Assembly: GCF_037392515.1 (NCBI RefSeq)
Contig: NC_090292.1
Location: 46,861,747 to 46,925,746 of the forward strand
From: Haliotis asinina
Lineage: Eukaryota; Mollusca; Gastropoda; Lepetellida; Haliotidae
Direction: 5' to 3'
DNA length: 64,000 bases
Both the position numbers and the translations under genes were made by a program. The notes beneath the pieces are model-generated. The model had not been told where the DNA came from, did not search any database, and was given only the letters and a program-made list of their open reading frames with translations. Shown here in pieces: positions 24,849 through 35,921 of this stretch (positions are counted from its first letter, which is position 1; every line of letters starts with the position of its first letter).

Positions 24849-27565
24849 TTGTAACAGTGTAATCCGTTGTAAAAGGCTGTATTGTCTTTGAAGATTTGGA
24901 TATTATTGCAGTGACTTCTTTTGAATATAACACATGGCCAAGATGTTGAAAACCAGGAAACTGTGGCTTCCGAGCTGAAAAAATATATTGAAAACCACGA
25001 AACTGTAGCCTCCGAGCTGAAAAAATGTATTGCCATTTCGCACAAATTGGATATCAGGAATTAACATAAACGGTATCCGGAAAGGGTGGGGTAATGAGAG
25101 GATATGGTACACTAGTAGTACATTTGGACCCGTCACAGCCGTAAAAGAGGTGACGGGTCGATACAAAATTATCAGTATATCAACAGATTTCTAAATTTGG
25201 TATCATTTTTGCAGAAAACTGTATCCCGTATCCAGTTATGTAATGCAAAAATCAAATCATCAGGGCATTTGTTTGACAAGTGGCGTCCCCTTATGGTACG
25301 ATCTGTAAAGTTCTCTTAAACGTAAATTGCTTACTTTTATCATTCAGTGTGTGTTTGTTTATAAAGATATTTCAGTATTGATATGACGTATAGCAGGAAA
25401 ATGATTTTTCAAGTCAGTATTTAGGATTTGACACATTAGGTAACTTCTAAAAACCTCGAATTTTCATCGATGAAAAATAGATTTTTATAATAAAAAGATT
25501 TTTTTAACAACATGTAATTTTATTTAATAAATTCACACTTGATTAATATTCAAAAACAGAGAGGATTATCATAACCTTCAATTAAAACCCAAATAAATAC
25601 TTGACAAGGGGAGATAACCCTTGCCCAGCTTCACCTCAAGATAAATGCTTGTCTGGCCAAAATATCATGAAGCATAATTAGAAGCAGGATAAAGGGAAAT
25701 AACTGCGTAACATAAATACGCGCTCCAAATGTCATACTGCGTCGCACACGGTATGCGCAGAGTCTTACAAAAAAGTAGTAAACTTGCGGCTCGGGTTTGT
25801 TAGACTGAGTATAAGCGGTGTAACGAATATCTTTGAACCTAAGTTTACTTAGACCTGGTCTGCGCACAAACCACGGTGTCCAAACTCTTTAAATTGGCGT
25901 GTTTGTTTCAAACGCATGCAGGAACACCCAAAACTTAGTCTGTCCAACAGACCCGGAAGCACATATATCCAAGAAAGCCCTTGCGAGTCTAGCAAATGTG
26001 GCAAGTCTAGATTATCCGAGGTTCAGCTTCTTTAAATGAAGAAAAGTCCGAAAGCATTGGAGAAAGTCCGTTGCTGGTGTCCGCCCCCGTGTTGATGATT
26101 GACAGAAGCGGCAAATAATCTCACGCACGCACGCGCGCGCACTTATTTATTTATTTATTTATAGTCGGTTGATATCAGAATAACAAAGATACGGGGTGGG
26201 GTCGGGTAGCATGTGTGTGTGTGGTGGGGGCTGGGTGAAATCTAGAATTATTACAGTAAGAAATACAGGGCCTAGAGACTCTCACTTTCCATGAGTTATG
26301 CTTAGCATTACGCGCTTTTAGTTATAGTTTTTACAAAAACACTGCAGGCACCACACATGACCTTCACACATTATACCTATGCAGATGATCCAAACCCGGT
26401 GGTCGAAGTGACGAGCAAACACTTTAACCATAAGGCTAACCCAATGTGCGAAACTTGAATTTCGATAAAACATTCAGACAATGACCTACCTATCCAAACT
26501 TTCTCGTGTGAAAATGAAAATAGACACCACAAACAACAACTCTGGTTACACTGAACTCCATCTCCTTATTTCATAAGAAAATGGTATTTACTACTGAAGT
26601 TTAAATCTTTAGACTGTCCCTGTTTGATGAGATGGTCGTAAAATGTTTCACAATACTTCTTGACCACTGGTTACACCTGTTGTGTGTTGTGCACGTATTT
26701 ATTGAAGCTATGTAACGCACAATGAGACTGATATAATATCAGTTCCGTACCAGACCGCCATACTTTTCAAGCGGCAGCGCCTCGTTTTGGAATTTCCAGG
26801 TCTCCGTTTGTCAGAGCTGGCTGTACGCACGTGCACACTGTACGACGTCTTTTCAAGGATTAGAAGATAATGTTGCTGTTGTAGAAAATAAAATGTGCTT
26901 AGATGAATCAAATAATACTGATTAATATTTATGTAACCAGTTATAATGAATAAGTCTGAAACACCTGGACTGGTTATTGCACTTAGTTACGCAATATGAC
27001 GGAACCCAGTCAACGGGTGACAAGACTGTTGTGTAATCAATGCTTTGACTTGATGAGTTGTAAAATGATTCACAATGCATCTGGCTCACTGATTACACCA
27101 AATATATTTTTGCGCGTATTCAGTTTAGCTCTGTAACGCACAATGTGATTGATATAATATCACTTCTGTACCAGACCGCAAAACATTTCTAGCTGCTGAG
27201 TCTCGTTTTGAGATTCACACCGTTTCAACGTTGCGCTTGATATTATTACTCTTGTACAGACCTGTGTGCGCGAGTGTGTGTACGTGCGTGTGCTTGTGTT
27301 TGTGTGTGTGTCTGAGCTGTTATTAGTTTAGACAAATGCCTGATTTACACCGTAAGCCCACTGACATACCATGTCACACTGAAACTTCACACCCAAACTC
27401 TGACACAGAATACCGTGTCCGATCCTGTCGTTGCTTCATTCTTCCATTGTCAATCACCAGGCAAGGTAACATCAAGTACCTCGCTTTACCTAGAGACCAG
27501 TAATCGAACCTCTTCTGTCAGACGCTCTTTCACTGGGGGATGAGGGAGGTCCCTCAAAGTCTTCA
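24849..27565. other. Repeats and intergenic DNA
   Basis: A 55-bp tandem pair (GAAAACCAGGAAACTGTGGC type) at 24,944-25,025, a CACG/TTTA simple repeat at 26,125-26,162, and a SINE at 26,340. A segment around 26,690-26,800 is echoed at 27,115-27,215 (CGTATTTATTGAAGC and CGTATTCAGTTTAGC). No gene seen. Confidence 0.5.
26340..26445 (-). mobile_element. tRNA-derived SINE family 2, old copy
   Basis: Reverse-strand body ending CTTTAACCATAAGGCTAACC. The B box is eroded (ATCCAAACCC). Confidence 0.65.
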
Positions 27566-27567
27566 GT

Positions 27568-27800
27568 AAGTGAGTGAGTTTAGTTTTCCGCCGCATTCAG
27601 AAATGGTCTAACTATATGGAGGTTGTCTGTAAATAATCGACTCTGGACCAGAAAACCCAGTGATCAACAGCACTAACATCGGCCTACGCAACTGCTATGC
27701 GATGGCATAGGTCTACCAAGTCAGAGAGCCAGACCACCCAATCCCGTTAGTCGCCTCTTACGACAAGCATGGGTTACTGAAGGTGAGTTCTATCACGGAG
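27568..27800 (+). mobile_element. SINE family 1 copy
   Basis: AAGTGAGTGAGTTTAGTTTT to AGCATGGGTTACTGAAGG, about 180 bases upstream of the putative Schlafen TATA box. Confidence 0.85.
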
Positions 27801-27979
27801 CCACACAACGTTCAAGAGGGAATATTAAATATATAAAACTACTATTCATTTCTAATCTCCAAGCTGTCGGAAGTGAAAACCAAACAGGGGTATTCAGTTC
27901 GCTTCAAGTCGTTGTCTAGAAGGCTGCTTTCCTTTAAGCTGTGCTAGACGTCGCCCTGATTATCGGCTCTAGATATACC

Positions 27980-27987
27980 TATAAATA
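27980..27987 (+). promoter_or_regulatory. TATA box upstream of Schlafen copy 1
   Basis: TATAAATA, followed about 25-30 bases later by GTCAGACACTCACG as a possible start region and about 165 bases later by a strong splice donor. AAGTGAAA at 27,871-27,878 fits the AANNGAAA core bound by IRF proteins, but one such site is expected by chance quite often. Confidence 0.4.
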
Positions 27988-28009
27988 CACGCTTTTTGAG
28001 GTCAGACAC

Positions 28010-28150
28010 TCACGTTGCAGGTGATTAGAAAAAAACCCCGATTGATCAGTTATCGATCTCAGCTCTTGCAGGAACTTGCAAAGTCATGCAATACAAACTC
28101 AGCACAATGGCGGGAAATGCACACCCGTTGCTCCCCAAATACATGTGCAG
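28010..28150 (+). CDS. Candidate first exon of Schlafen-like gene copy 1
   Basis: This exon-like stretch starts about 25-30 bases after a TATA box and ends in a strong donor, CAG|GTAAGA. Three ATGs occur. The one at 28,117 (MHTRCSPNTCA plus G) leaves one base and joins the core exon at 33,958 in frame. The better-placed ATG at 28,107 (CACAATGG; MAGNAHPLLPKYM) is out of phase with direct splicing. The 5.8-kb intron this implies contains repeats only. It could equally be non-coding, with the start in the 31,670 candidate. The transcription start is inferred from TATA spacing. Confidence 0.33.
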
Positions 28151-28269
28151 GTAAGATTTCTCAATGATATCTCACTATTAATGATAGTTAAGGACACATT
28201 AATATGCCCTTTTGACGTGTAAACTAATTCGTGTCTAGTACATTTCACAGCATGCTCATTTTCATTCTG

Positions 28270-28400
28270 TAGAAATGATCTTCAGCAACCCATGCTTGTC
28301 GTAAGACGCGACAAACGAGGTCAGCTGGTTTGCTGACTTGGTTCATGTATGTCATCGTATCCTTTTGCGTAGACCGATGCTCATGCTGTTGATCACTTAA
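28270..28400 (-). mobile_element. SINE family 1, partial reverse copy
   Basis: TTCAGCAACCCATGCTTGTC to TCATGCTGTTGATCACTT, the reverse complement of the family 1 3' half. Confidence 0.8.
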
Positions 28401-28512
28401 TAGTATGTTCAAGATATCTAATTAACAGACTGGAAAGTTTCTGAGTTCAGCGGAAAACAACTCAGGGAACAACAATCGAAAAAAACCAAACAAGCAAGCA
28501 GAAAAGAAAACA

Positions 28513-28699
28513 ATTGAGTAGAGGTGCTTTGAAGAAAAACAGTTGAGTAGAGGTGCTTTGAAGAAAAACAGTTGAGTAGAGGTGCTTTGAAGAAAAACAG
28601 TTGAGTAGAGGTGCTTTGAAGAAAAACAGTTGAGTAGAGATGCTTTGAAGAAAAACAGTTGAGTAGAGGTGCTTTGAAGAAAAACAGTTGAGTAGAATG
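28513..28699. repeat. 29-bp minisatellite, about 6.4 units
   Basis: Unit GTTGAGTAGAGGTGCTTTGA AGAAAAACA. Seven starts of GTTGAGTAGA are seen, against six in unit 2. The minus-strand frame with repeated TQLFFFKAPLLNC is a repeat effect. Confidence 0.93.
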
Positions 28700-28942
28700 T
28701 GTACGTTGCATCGTCATTGTTTCAGCCATGTCTGCACATTCAATAAAGAAGACAAACAAATAACAAAAAAACATTACATTGCATTAACGGTTCTTATTAA
28801 TAACTGATAAATATTTCTAATGCAATTGTAGCAATATCAGTTTTTGTTTCATTATTGCATGTTTAAACGAATTAGGTTTCTTGAATGGTTTGTTCATAGA
28901 TAACCATTTTATTATTGGTAGTCTTGATTAGTTGTGATTGTT

Positions 28943-29690
28943 CGTGGCTGGATCCTCAAAGGGGTTGAAGTATTGCAAACTATTGTCCTCCTGAGAGAGT
29001 ACGTAAGTCCCAAATCTCAGCACATGTATGTATGTATGTATGTATGTATGTATGTATGTATGTATGTATGTATGTATGTATGTATGTATGTATGTATGTA
29101 TGTATGTATGTATGTATGTATGTATGTGTATGTGTGTGTGTTTGTGTGTGTGTGTTTGTGTTTGTGTGTGTGTGTTTGTGTGTGTGTATGTGTGTGTGTA
29201 TGTATGTGTTTGTGTGTGTGTATGTTTGTGTGTCTCTGTGTGTGTATGTATGTAATAATGTGTGTGTGTGTTTGTGTGTGTATGTGTTTGTGTGTGTGTG
29301 TTTGTGTGTGTATGTGTTTGTGTGTGTGTATGTGTTTGTGTGTGTGTATGTGTTTGTGTGTATGTTTGTGTGTCTCTGTGTGTGTATGTATGTAATAATG
29401 TGTGTGTGTGTTTGTGTGTGTGTGTATGTGTTTGTGTGTGTGTATGTTTGTGTGTCTCTGTGTGTGTATGTATGTAATAATGTGTGTGTGTGTGTTTGTG
29501 TGTGTGTGTATGTTTGTGTGTGTGTGTATGTGTTTGTGTATGTTTGTGTGTCTCTGTGTGTGTATGTATGTAATAATGTGTGTGTGTGTGTGTGTGTGTG
29601 TGTTATAAACACGTATCCTGCATTTATCACTCGTTTTAGTCATGATATGGCTGAAATATTGTCGATGTGAATTTAAATCGTAACTCCCGC
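28943..29690 (-). mobile_element. Repeat family 3 copy invaded by a microsatellite
   Basis: GATCCTCAAAGGGGTTGAAG (28,950) and ATGGCTGAAATATTGTCGAT (29,648) are the reverse of the two ends of family 3. Between them is a TATG/TGTG tract. Unit 1 lacks about 66 bases that unit 2 keeps next to the tract. Confidence 0.7.
29024..29604. repeat. (TATG)n and (TG)n tract
   Basis: About 100 bases of TATG followed by about 480 bases of imperfect TG with TATGTTTGTGTGTCTCTGTG blocks. All long frames here (MYVC, THTH repeats) are artefacts. Confidence 0.97.
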
Positions 29691-31280
29691 ACTCAAATAC
29701 AATTGTGCAAGGGTACCCGAAACTTTCCGCGCCAGGAAAGGTTTTGTACCGTCTTAACGACAGTAGAGTTGAGTCACGTGTCGCTATTGCAGTGTCGTTT
29801 TGTATGTTATCTATACAAGCAGTGTTTGTAGTCGTCCATTCGAGACAGCAGACAGAAGCCTGGCTTTATATAGCTGTGCATTGATCCAACAGGTATTTAC
29901 CCCTACTGCGTAGTCTTAGTGTCCCCGATTTCATACCAAGGAGCGGCAATGTTAAAACGTTGTCAACATAAACAAATACTGTAAGGAAAACATAATTGTC
30001 AGTCACTCAGTCTGTGTAACACAAAGTCAATGTCAGTCCCTTTGATGAGCAGCCCGCTTGATTTCATCTGAATAATCCAATCTGGCAGAACAGCCAGATA
30101 ATAACCTATTTCATATGTTTATTCCCAAAATAGTGATTTTCGATTTTTTCGTACTTTCTGTTATTGTCTATCGTGTCATGGTTAAATTTCTAAAGCTTGA
30201 AATAACGAGAAAATTTAGAGTTTTTAAAAGAAACTTGAAACAATGGGAAAATAAGCGAAATTGCGAGAATATATTCGAGAAATGTTCAAACTCTAAAATA
30301 GACAAATAATTGAAACAAGGAGAAATTATATCAAAGTGGCGTTATTAAGCTTTTGTTCAAAATTAGCTAACGTCCCGAAACAAACCCAATAATTCAGGTT
30401 GGTAGGAGAGTTGAATCAGGCTTTATGTCGCATTGGCATTATTCCCGCATCAATGACGAGATGAAGCCTGAGTTCATAAAAAATTGAAGTGCAGAGTACA
30501 AATGAGTTTTATTTTGAAAACACACATAATCAGTACATTTCATTTAGAATCAGAAAATGTCGTGTGTGTGTGTGTGTGTGTTCTTGAAACATTAACGCTA
30601 TAAAACAGTTAGAGCGTAGTTCCAAGTTTTCAACGTGACGTAACGCGGTCGGTCATCCATAATGCTATTCATTCGGCTGACGATCTGCTTATACCATTCT
30701 AAATTTAAACAGTCGTCACTAAAGTAGGTGGGACATAACAATAACACACGTGAACGTATTCACGCCCTGAAAGAGTCAGAGTTGTAAAGACGTCATTCGT
30801 GACTGGTAACGTTACACAGTAACGCGGACAACACGAAAAATAAATACACACTTAACATTCGATTAATCATGAAATGAGTGTTGTGAGTATAGGTGTATGT
30901 CTTTACCTACATATGGGGAGTCTACCTACATATGGGGCATTTACCAGTGAAAGTCACGCTGCCTGAAAGCGATGTCTATGTTGACATAATGGGTATGTAA
31001 ATGTATCCCTGTATTCTGTATGTATGTCTGTGTGTGTAGTCAGTGAAATGACAGAACGTAAATCTCAACAGTAAATTTAAACTTGCCACTTGTTTAGTCG
31101 TAGGATATGTGTGCTTTGTTTTATGGGAAGGTGTGTCTTCCTTTTAACCAGGTTAATTATCATTTAATTATCGAGTGTTTAAAATACACTGAACTGTTTG
31201 ATAAAGCTTAATTGACATGATTTGTAGATAAATATTTGTTAATGATTGGGAGTTTAAGTTAGAGACATATATTATTACTG
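29691..31280. other. Intronic or intergenic, no gene seen
   Basis: AT-rich single-copy DNA with a short TG run at 30,560. Kept in unit 2 with few changes. Confidence 0.45.
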
Positions 31281-31566
31281 GCTGTTTCCTCGAAGGAGGT
31301 TGAAGGATTGTAAAATCATATCATTACTATTATTATTATTGTAAAAATGAGTAAATCTAAATCTTACCAGGATTGTTAAAACGTAGTATTTACGTTATTT
31401 CTGTGATATTCCACTACTTTTTGCTGTCCTCCCATAACAGGTTTTTATACTTTAATTTTCATTGTAATATAAGTTAGATTGTTCTCGTCGCGATATACCT
31501 GAAATATTGCCGATATGACGCCAAACACTCACTCACTCACTAACTCACTCACTCACTCACTCACTC
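31281..31566 (-). mobile_element. Repeat family 3, partial, with (ACTC)n end
   Basis: CTCGAAGGAGGTTGAAGGAT (31,290) and CGCGATATACCTGAAATATT (31,490) are reversed family 3 motifs, followed by an ACTC run. Confidence 0.6.
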
Positions 31567-31620
31567 TGAGAGCCAGAGACGTGGTATGAGTTTATGACAG
31601 AAGTTTCACCCTTTTTTCAG

Positions 31621-31682
31621 ATGCCATACGTAGACACCCAGCTACTCCAATGACACACAGAACCAGGAAATGACAAGTGAAG
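31621..31682 (+). CDS. Alternative candidate start exon of Schlafen copy 1
   Basis: Acceptor CACCCTTTTTTCAG at 31,620 and a weak donor GAAG|GTATTC. ATG at 31,670 gives MTSE plus one base, which would join the core exon as MTSEESCGNCCSVIRG, in phase. Two earlier ATGs in the same stretch open only short frames. It is an alternative or a complement to the 28,010 exon, and the weak donor keeps confidence low. Confidence 0.25.
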
Positions 31683-31854
31683 GTATTCTTTCTTTGATGT
31701 CAACAGAAAATGCAAATACAAACATTCTTAACTTTTCCCCCAATTTAAAATGTTGGTCGAGTCCTACAAGAATGTTTGGACAGAACGGAGGAAGTTGAGG
31801 TTGTGGAGTTGAGGTTGTATATGAAGATGGTGAAGAGGTGAAGCTGTATATTGG

Positions 31855-32101
31855 GTGAGTGAGTTTAGTTTTACGCCGCACTCAGCAATCTTCCAGGCGG
31901 TCTGGAAATAATCGAGCCTGGACCAGACAACCAGTGATCAACAGCAGAGTTTCGATCTGCTCAATTGGGAACCAATGACATGCGTCAACCAAGTCAGCGA
32001 GCCTGACCACCTGACCCCTTTAGTCGCCTTTCACGACAAGCATAGTTGTATTTCATTGCAAGCATGGTTGCTGAAGGCCTATTCTATCCCGGACCTTCAC
32101 T
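31855..32101 (+). mobile_element. SINE family 1 copy
   Basis: GTGAGTGAGTTTAGTTTTAC to CTATCCCGGACCTTCACT. Unit 1 lacks about 13 bases (CTATACGACGGCG region) that unit 2 keeps. It contains a small insertion GTTGTATTTCATTGCAAGCA. Confidence 0.88.
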
Positions 32102-32955
32102 GGTCTAAGACTGTAGATGGAGAGGGTGAAGAGGTGAGGCTGTAGATGAATATTGTGAAGTGGTGAGGCTGTACATTAAAAAGTGAAGATGTAAGCCTGT
32201 TGATGGAGAATGTTAATAGGTGAGGTTGTAGAAAAAGAAGATGAAGTGGTGAGGATGTAGATGTAGATGTGAACTGGCGAAGCTGTAGATGGAGAATGTT
32301 AAGAGGAAGGCTGTAGATGAATACGGTGAAGTAGTGAGGCTGTAGATGAAGAAGGTGAAGTGGTGAGGCACTAAATGAGGAAAATGAGATGATGTTGAGT
32401 TTGTAAATGAGGCAGATGAGTTGATGGGGATGTGGATGAGGAAGGTAAGACTGTAGAGGAGGAAGTTGAAGTGGTGAAGCTTGATAATTTTTAAAGTTTC
32501 TCTTTGCCATCCTTTCCACGATCCTTGGGCCTGTCCTTAGTGAATTGTTGTTACTGTGAATACGTAAGGCGAAATATGATTCTGTGAAATGATGAAACTG
32601 TGGATCAGGAATGTGAAGTGGTAAGACTGCGAATGAGCAAGATGAAATGTTGAATCTGTGGATGAGGAAGGTGAAATATTGAGACTGTGGATGAGGAAGA
32701 TGAAATGTTGAAACTGTGGATGAAGAAGGTGAAGTGGTGAGGCTGCGGATGAGGAAGGCGAATTGGTGAGATTGCGGGTGAGGAAGGTGCAATGGTGAAA
32801 TTACGGATGAGGAAAGTGGAATGTTAAGATAGTGGATTAGGGAGATGAAATGTTGAATTTGTGGATGAAGAAGGTGAAGTGCTGAGACTGTGGATGAAGA
32901 AGGTGGAATGTTGAGACAGTGGATGAGGAAGGTGAAATGTTGAAACTGTGGATGT
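32102..32955. repeat. Degenerate GATGAAGAAGGTGAAGTGGTGAG minisatellite
   Basis: Imperfect units of about 28-30 bp such as GTGAGGCTGTAGATGAAGAA GG. The minus-strand frame of 231 codons (LPHPQSHQFAF type) is produced by the repeat. It lies in the inferred first Schlafen intron. Confidence 0.85.
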
Positions 32956-33010
32956 GGACGGTCAGTTATTTGGCACCGCCTTAGGTAAACAAAAATGCCA
33001 TGTTAATGCA

Positions 33011-33911
33011 CACTCATGTGCAAAAGAAACGTCCCCGAAATAAAAAACAAAACAAAGGTTACACGTGTCGTTTAAATGGCCATACGCGTGAATTAGGGTT
33101 TGGAGCAGCAGGAATGCTGAAAGTGGGAGTCACGTACTCGCATGCTGCAAGAATCATACAACGAATAGCTGGAAGACTGATGACTTGAGACAAACTGGCA
33201 GGACAGGGCAAAGAGCGGAAGACCAAGCGTCACAACCTCCCAGGAAGACCGCCATTTACGGGTGCTTCATCTGAGGAACATGTTTTAACAGCGGCGAAAA
33301 GTCGAGTCAGCACATGGACAGCAAGCGGTCATCTTCGCGCATATGGTATCCGTGCCTACCGAACTTCAAGGCCATGACGTTGACGCATAAACAACGACGT
33401 CGCAGTTATAGCAAGGAAATTGGGGTCGAGATTTTATGACAAATGAAATCAGGTTCTACATTAACAGACCTGATGGTCGGATATATGACTGAGGACCCGT
33501 GTTACCAACTAGAACGTCACACCCAAAAGCGTTTACCGCCTCCGTTGACCAGGAATGCGTTGATTTAGGTCCTGAAGGGGCAACGGCTACTGGTACCACA
33601 TCACGTGAGGAGACACCGTGTTCGCTCTGTGCGACGTCGTGTCCAGACATGCCTTAACGCCAGAGATGGTCACATGCGTTACTAGAGATTTTGGAACTTT
33701 TTATGCTACGTTGTGTATGTTGGCATGTGTCCAAACACCGAGCAATCAACCGTCATTTGCAAACAACCCTATAAATATATTGAATCAATCCTGATCTCTA
33801 TGACGACCTACCGAATTGTAAATTATAGGTTTTTGTTTCTTGATTTAAAGCCCCGAACATCCTTATTTGTTTTTTGAGAGAGAATGGGGACCTTTCTTTT
33901 GTACATGAGTG
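33011..33911 (+). mobile_element. Tc1-like DNA transposon, internally deleted, unit 1
   Basis: 26-bp inverted termini, CACTCATGTGCAAAAGAAAC GTCCCC at 33,011 and its reverse complement ending at 33,911, with two mismatches. Transposase remnants in different frames: GHTRELGFGAAGMLKVGVTY (first helix-turn-helix), SGRPSVTTSQEDRHLRVLHL (linker and GRPR-like region), RRRVQTCLNARDGHMRY and stop at 33,685 (the usual C-terminal end). The catalytic DDE centre is missing. A TA follows the right end; the left TA is not clear. Confidence 0.8.
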
Positions 33912-33957
33912 TATGGATTGACACTTTAAGATGGTTATGAGAAATGTTCTATTGCAG

Positions 33958-34996
33958 AAAGTTGTGGGAACTGCTGCTCAGTAATACGTGGAACAAACTT
34001 TCCAGAGGATCATCGTTTAAGTCTAGATGTAGATGTGACTGTGATAAATAATAAGAAGCAACAAGAAAGGAGAAAGACAACAACTAAAGAACTTCGGAAG
34101 AAAGTTTCCGCTTTACGAAACTCAACAGGCGGTGTTCTGTTTATACACATCCAGCGAATTGCCAAGACTGACAGATCGTTGCACCATCTTAATGAATACA
34201 TTGACCCAATTTTAGAAACATTTCTCCAAAGACATGAGCAGTTTGCTAATATCTATGAAAAGGTTTGGTTAAGCGACATTGAACCTGATCATGAACACGT
34301 ACATGAATTTGTGGTTCTAAAAGTTAAAGGTTCGTCTTTTCTTTGTACGACTGAATTCAATACCTCTGTGAATACTGATTTCAGCATTAAATCTGCAAAT
34401 GTAGATGTGATTCTGGACTTACTGAATTCAAGTGACATTTCACCTGGTAAACCTCACCTCGTGGGAGAAGGATTTATAAATGGTACGGCAAACAGTTCAT
34501 CATTTCAAGAAAGTAGATGCCTAGAGTTTAAACATTGGACGAAAGCTGACATACCACACCTTTGGCATGACTTAAAATTGAAGAATTATATGACTTCCTT
34601 CTCAAAGCTGCCAAAGGGTGGTTCAATCATATTTGGAATAGATGAAAACGAGGAAAAACAGCGATTATCAGCACATGATGGCTACGATTACATGAAACTA
34701 AAAGTGACTGGCTTGAATGTTTCCAGTGAAGAACTTGGAGACGTGCCCAAAAAACTAAAGGAGCTCATTGAGAAGGAAATTGTGATATCCCCCACCTCTC
34801 AGGACAATCAAAGAAAGTTACCCTGGGAATGTAAATTACATAGATTAGAGCGAGGAAAGTATATATTGGAGATCGCTGTTGGTTTCATGAATGGATGTGT
34901 GTTCCATGACTCTGGCCCGGAAGCATACAGAATAATAAATAACAGAATACAGGAACTAGATCTTGACACCTGGCTACAAAAGATCCAAAATGGACA
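33958..34996 (+). CDS. Schlafen-like protein, core-domain exon (copy 1)
   Basis: This exon encodes almost the whole Schlafen core, a horseshoe-shaped RNA-binding and tRNA/rRNA endonuclease fold known from vertebrate SLFN proteins. Numbering from the GTG valine at 34,035: ALRNSTGGVLFI (26-37) matches the first AlbA-like lobe (ALLNSGGGVI in SLFN11). ESRCLEFK (159-166), LPKGGSIIFGIDEN (192-205) and YRIINNRIQELDLDTWLQKI (298-317) match the second lobe and its C-terminal RP.xxEW-type strand. The nuclease triad is present as E159, E164 and D203 with spacing 5 and 39, close to SLFN13 (5 and 38). The His-x-Cys and Cys-Cys pairs of the vertebrate zinc site are not evident. The exon begins after TTCTATTGCAG at 33,957 and reads SCGNCCSVIRGTNFPEDHR before the core. 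There is no in-frame ATG before residue 186, so an upstream exon must supply the start. The donor is CA|GTAAGT, and the exon enters and leaves with split codons. Confidence 0.88.
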
Positions 34997-35227
34997 GTAA
35001 GTAAAAGTACCCATATATTATGACAGTTTATATCCTGGCGCTATGCATGAATACTACTTTGTTTAAGCATCATGTTAAGGCAACTCTACCACCACCACCA
35101 CCAACAACAAAACCGATGTAACTATATGCATGGATAATGCTTCGTTTAAGCATTATGGTAAGGCTAAAAAAGTTTCAGAATGTTACTGTGGAATTACATT
35201 CGCTAAAATGGAATACAATACATACTA

Positions 35228-35403
35228 CAGTGGTAGCTGTCTAAACCGGCACTCATTGGGACTGAAGGAATGATCCGGTTTAGACAACATGCCGGATTGC
35301 AGAGCTGTTGATAAAGGTACATGCGACGGGCGGGACTGAGATTTTATGCTGGTGTTGACAACTTGCCGGATTGGACAAATGCCGGTTTTGACAGCTCCCT
35401 CTG
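35228..35403 (+). mobile_element. Pogo-like MITE in Schlafen intron
   Basis: CAGTGGTAGCTGTCTAAACC to GGTTTTGACAGCTCCCTCTG with TA on both sides. Same length as the copy at 22,824 but several substitutions away. It lies between the core exon and the next exon. Confidence 0.82.
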
Positions 35404-35500
35404 TAGTAGCAAGTATTAGAGTTACTCCAAGCTATTGCTATCGTAAAGCTTTTTTTTCCAAATGTTTGACCAACATGAATTAGTTGGTAATGCTTTTCAG

Positions 35501-35625
35501 CAGTATATTTGATATTGTTTCAGACCCAAGTCTTGTAACGTGGCCCAGCAATGACCCTTTCCTTCCAAAGATGAGACACAAGGATGGATCCTTGAGAAAT
35601 ATTCGGGAATGTTTCATCAGCACAG
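35501..35625 (+). CDS. Schlafen-like gene copy 1, exon 2 after core exon
   Basis: The acceptor TGCTTTTCAG at 35,500 and donor CACAG|GTTTGT bound an open 125-bp exon reading HSIFDIVSDPSLVTWPSNDP and onward. It follows the core exon in phase (2+1) and ends with one base that joins GG of the next exon. The segment corresponds to the stretch after the core in vertebrate Schlafens (MEADPDLS in SLFN proteins), linking core and SWADL domain. The acceptor is a tandem CAGCAG, which allows loss of one serine. Confidence 0.78.
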
Positions 35626-35921
35626 GTTTGTTGTGGCCTTGTCGTCAGTCAAATATACTGACGGAAACAAATAAGGGAACACCACTTCATGGCAGTGTTC
35701 GTTTATTTATTCTCAGATTTCCTCCCACCGAACTATCCAAAGCTGGTGATGAAAACTGCAAACTATTAAAGAAACGATTGAATATTTCTGTGTTCCTGTA
35801 TTTGTTTAACTCAGCATATTTATGATAACTGAATGCATTTTACAGTATAGCCAGATATCGACATACATCTATCAAACGCATAAAGAGATACATGTTTTAA
35901 ATCATGAAATGCATTTATGAT

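Noticed and set aside
28934-29670. Frames of 150-216 codons rich in MYVC or THTH
   Set aside because: Translations of the TATG/TG microsatellite; the same holds at 57,430-58,098.
32097-32792. 231-codon minus-strand frame (and its unit 2 copy at 61,017-61,703)
   Set aside because: Translation of a minisatellite; the frame breaks where the repeat does.
34035-34037. Translation start of Schlafen at 34,035
   Set aside because: The codon is GTG, and conserved sequence (RLSLDVDV) continues upstream in the same exon to a splice acceptor.
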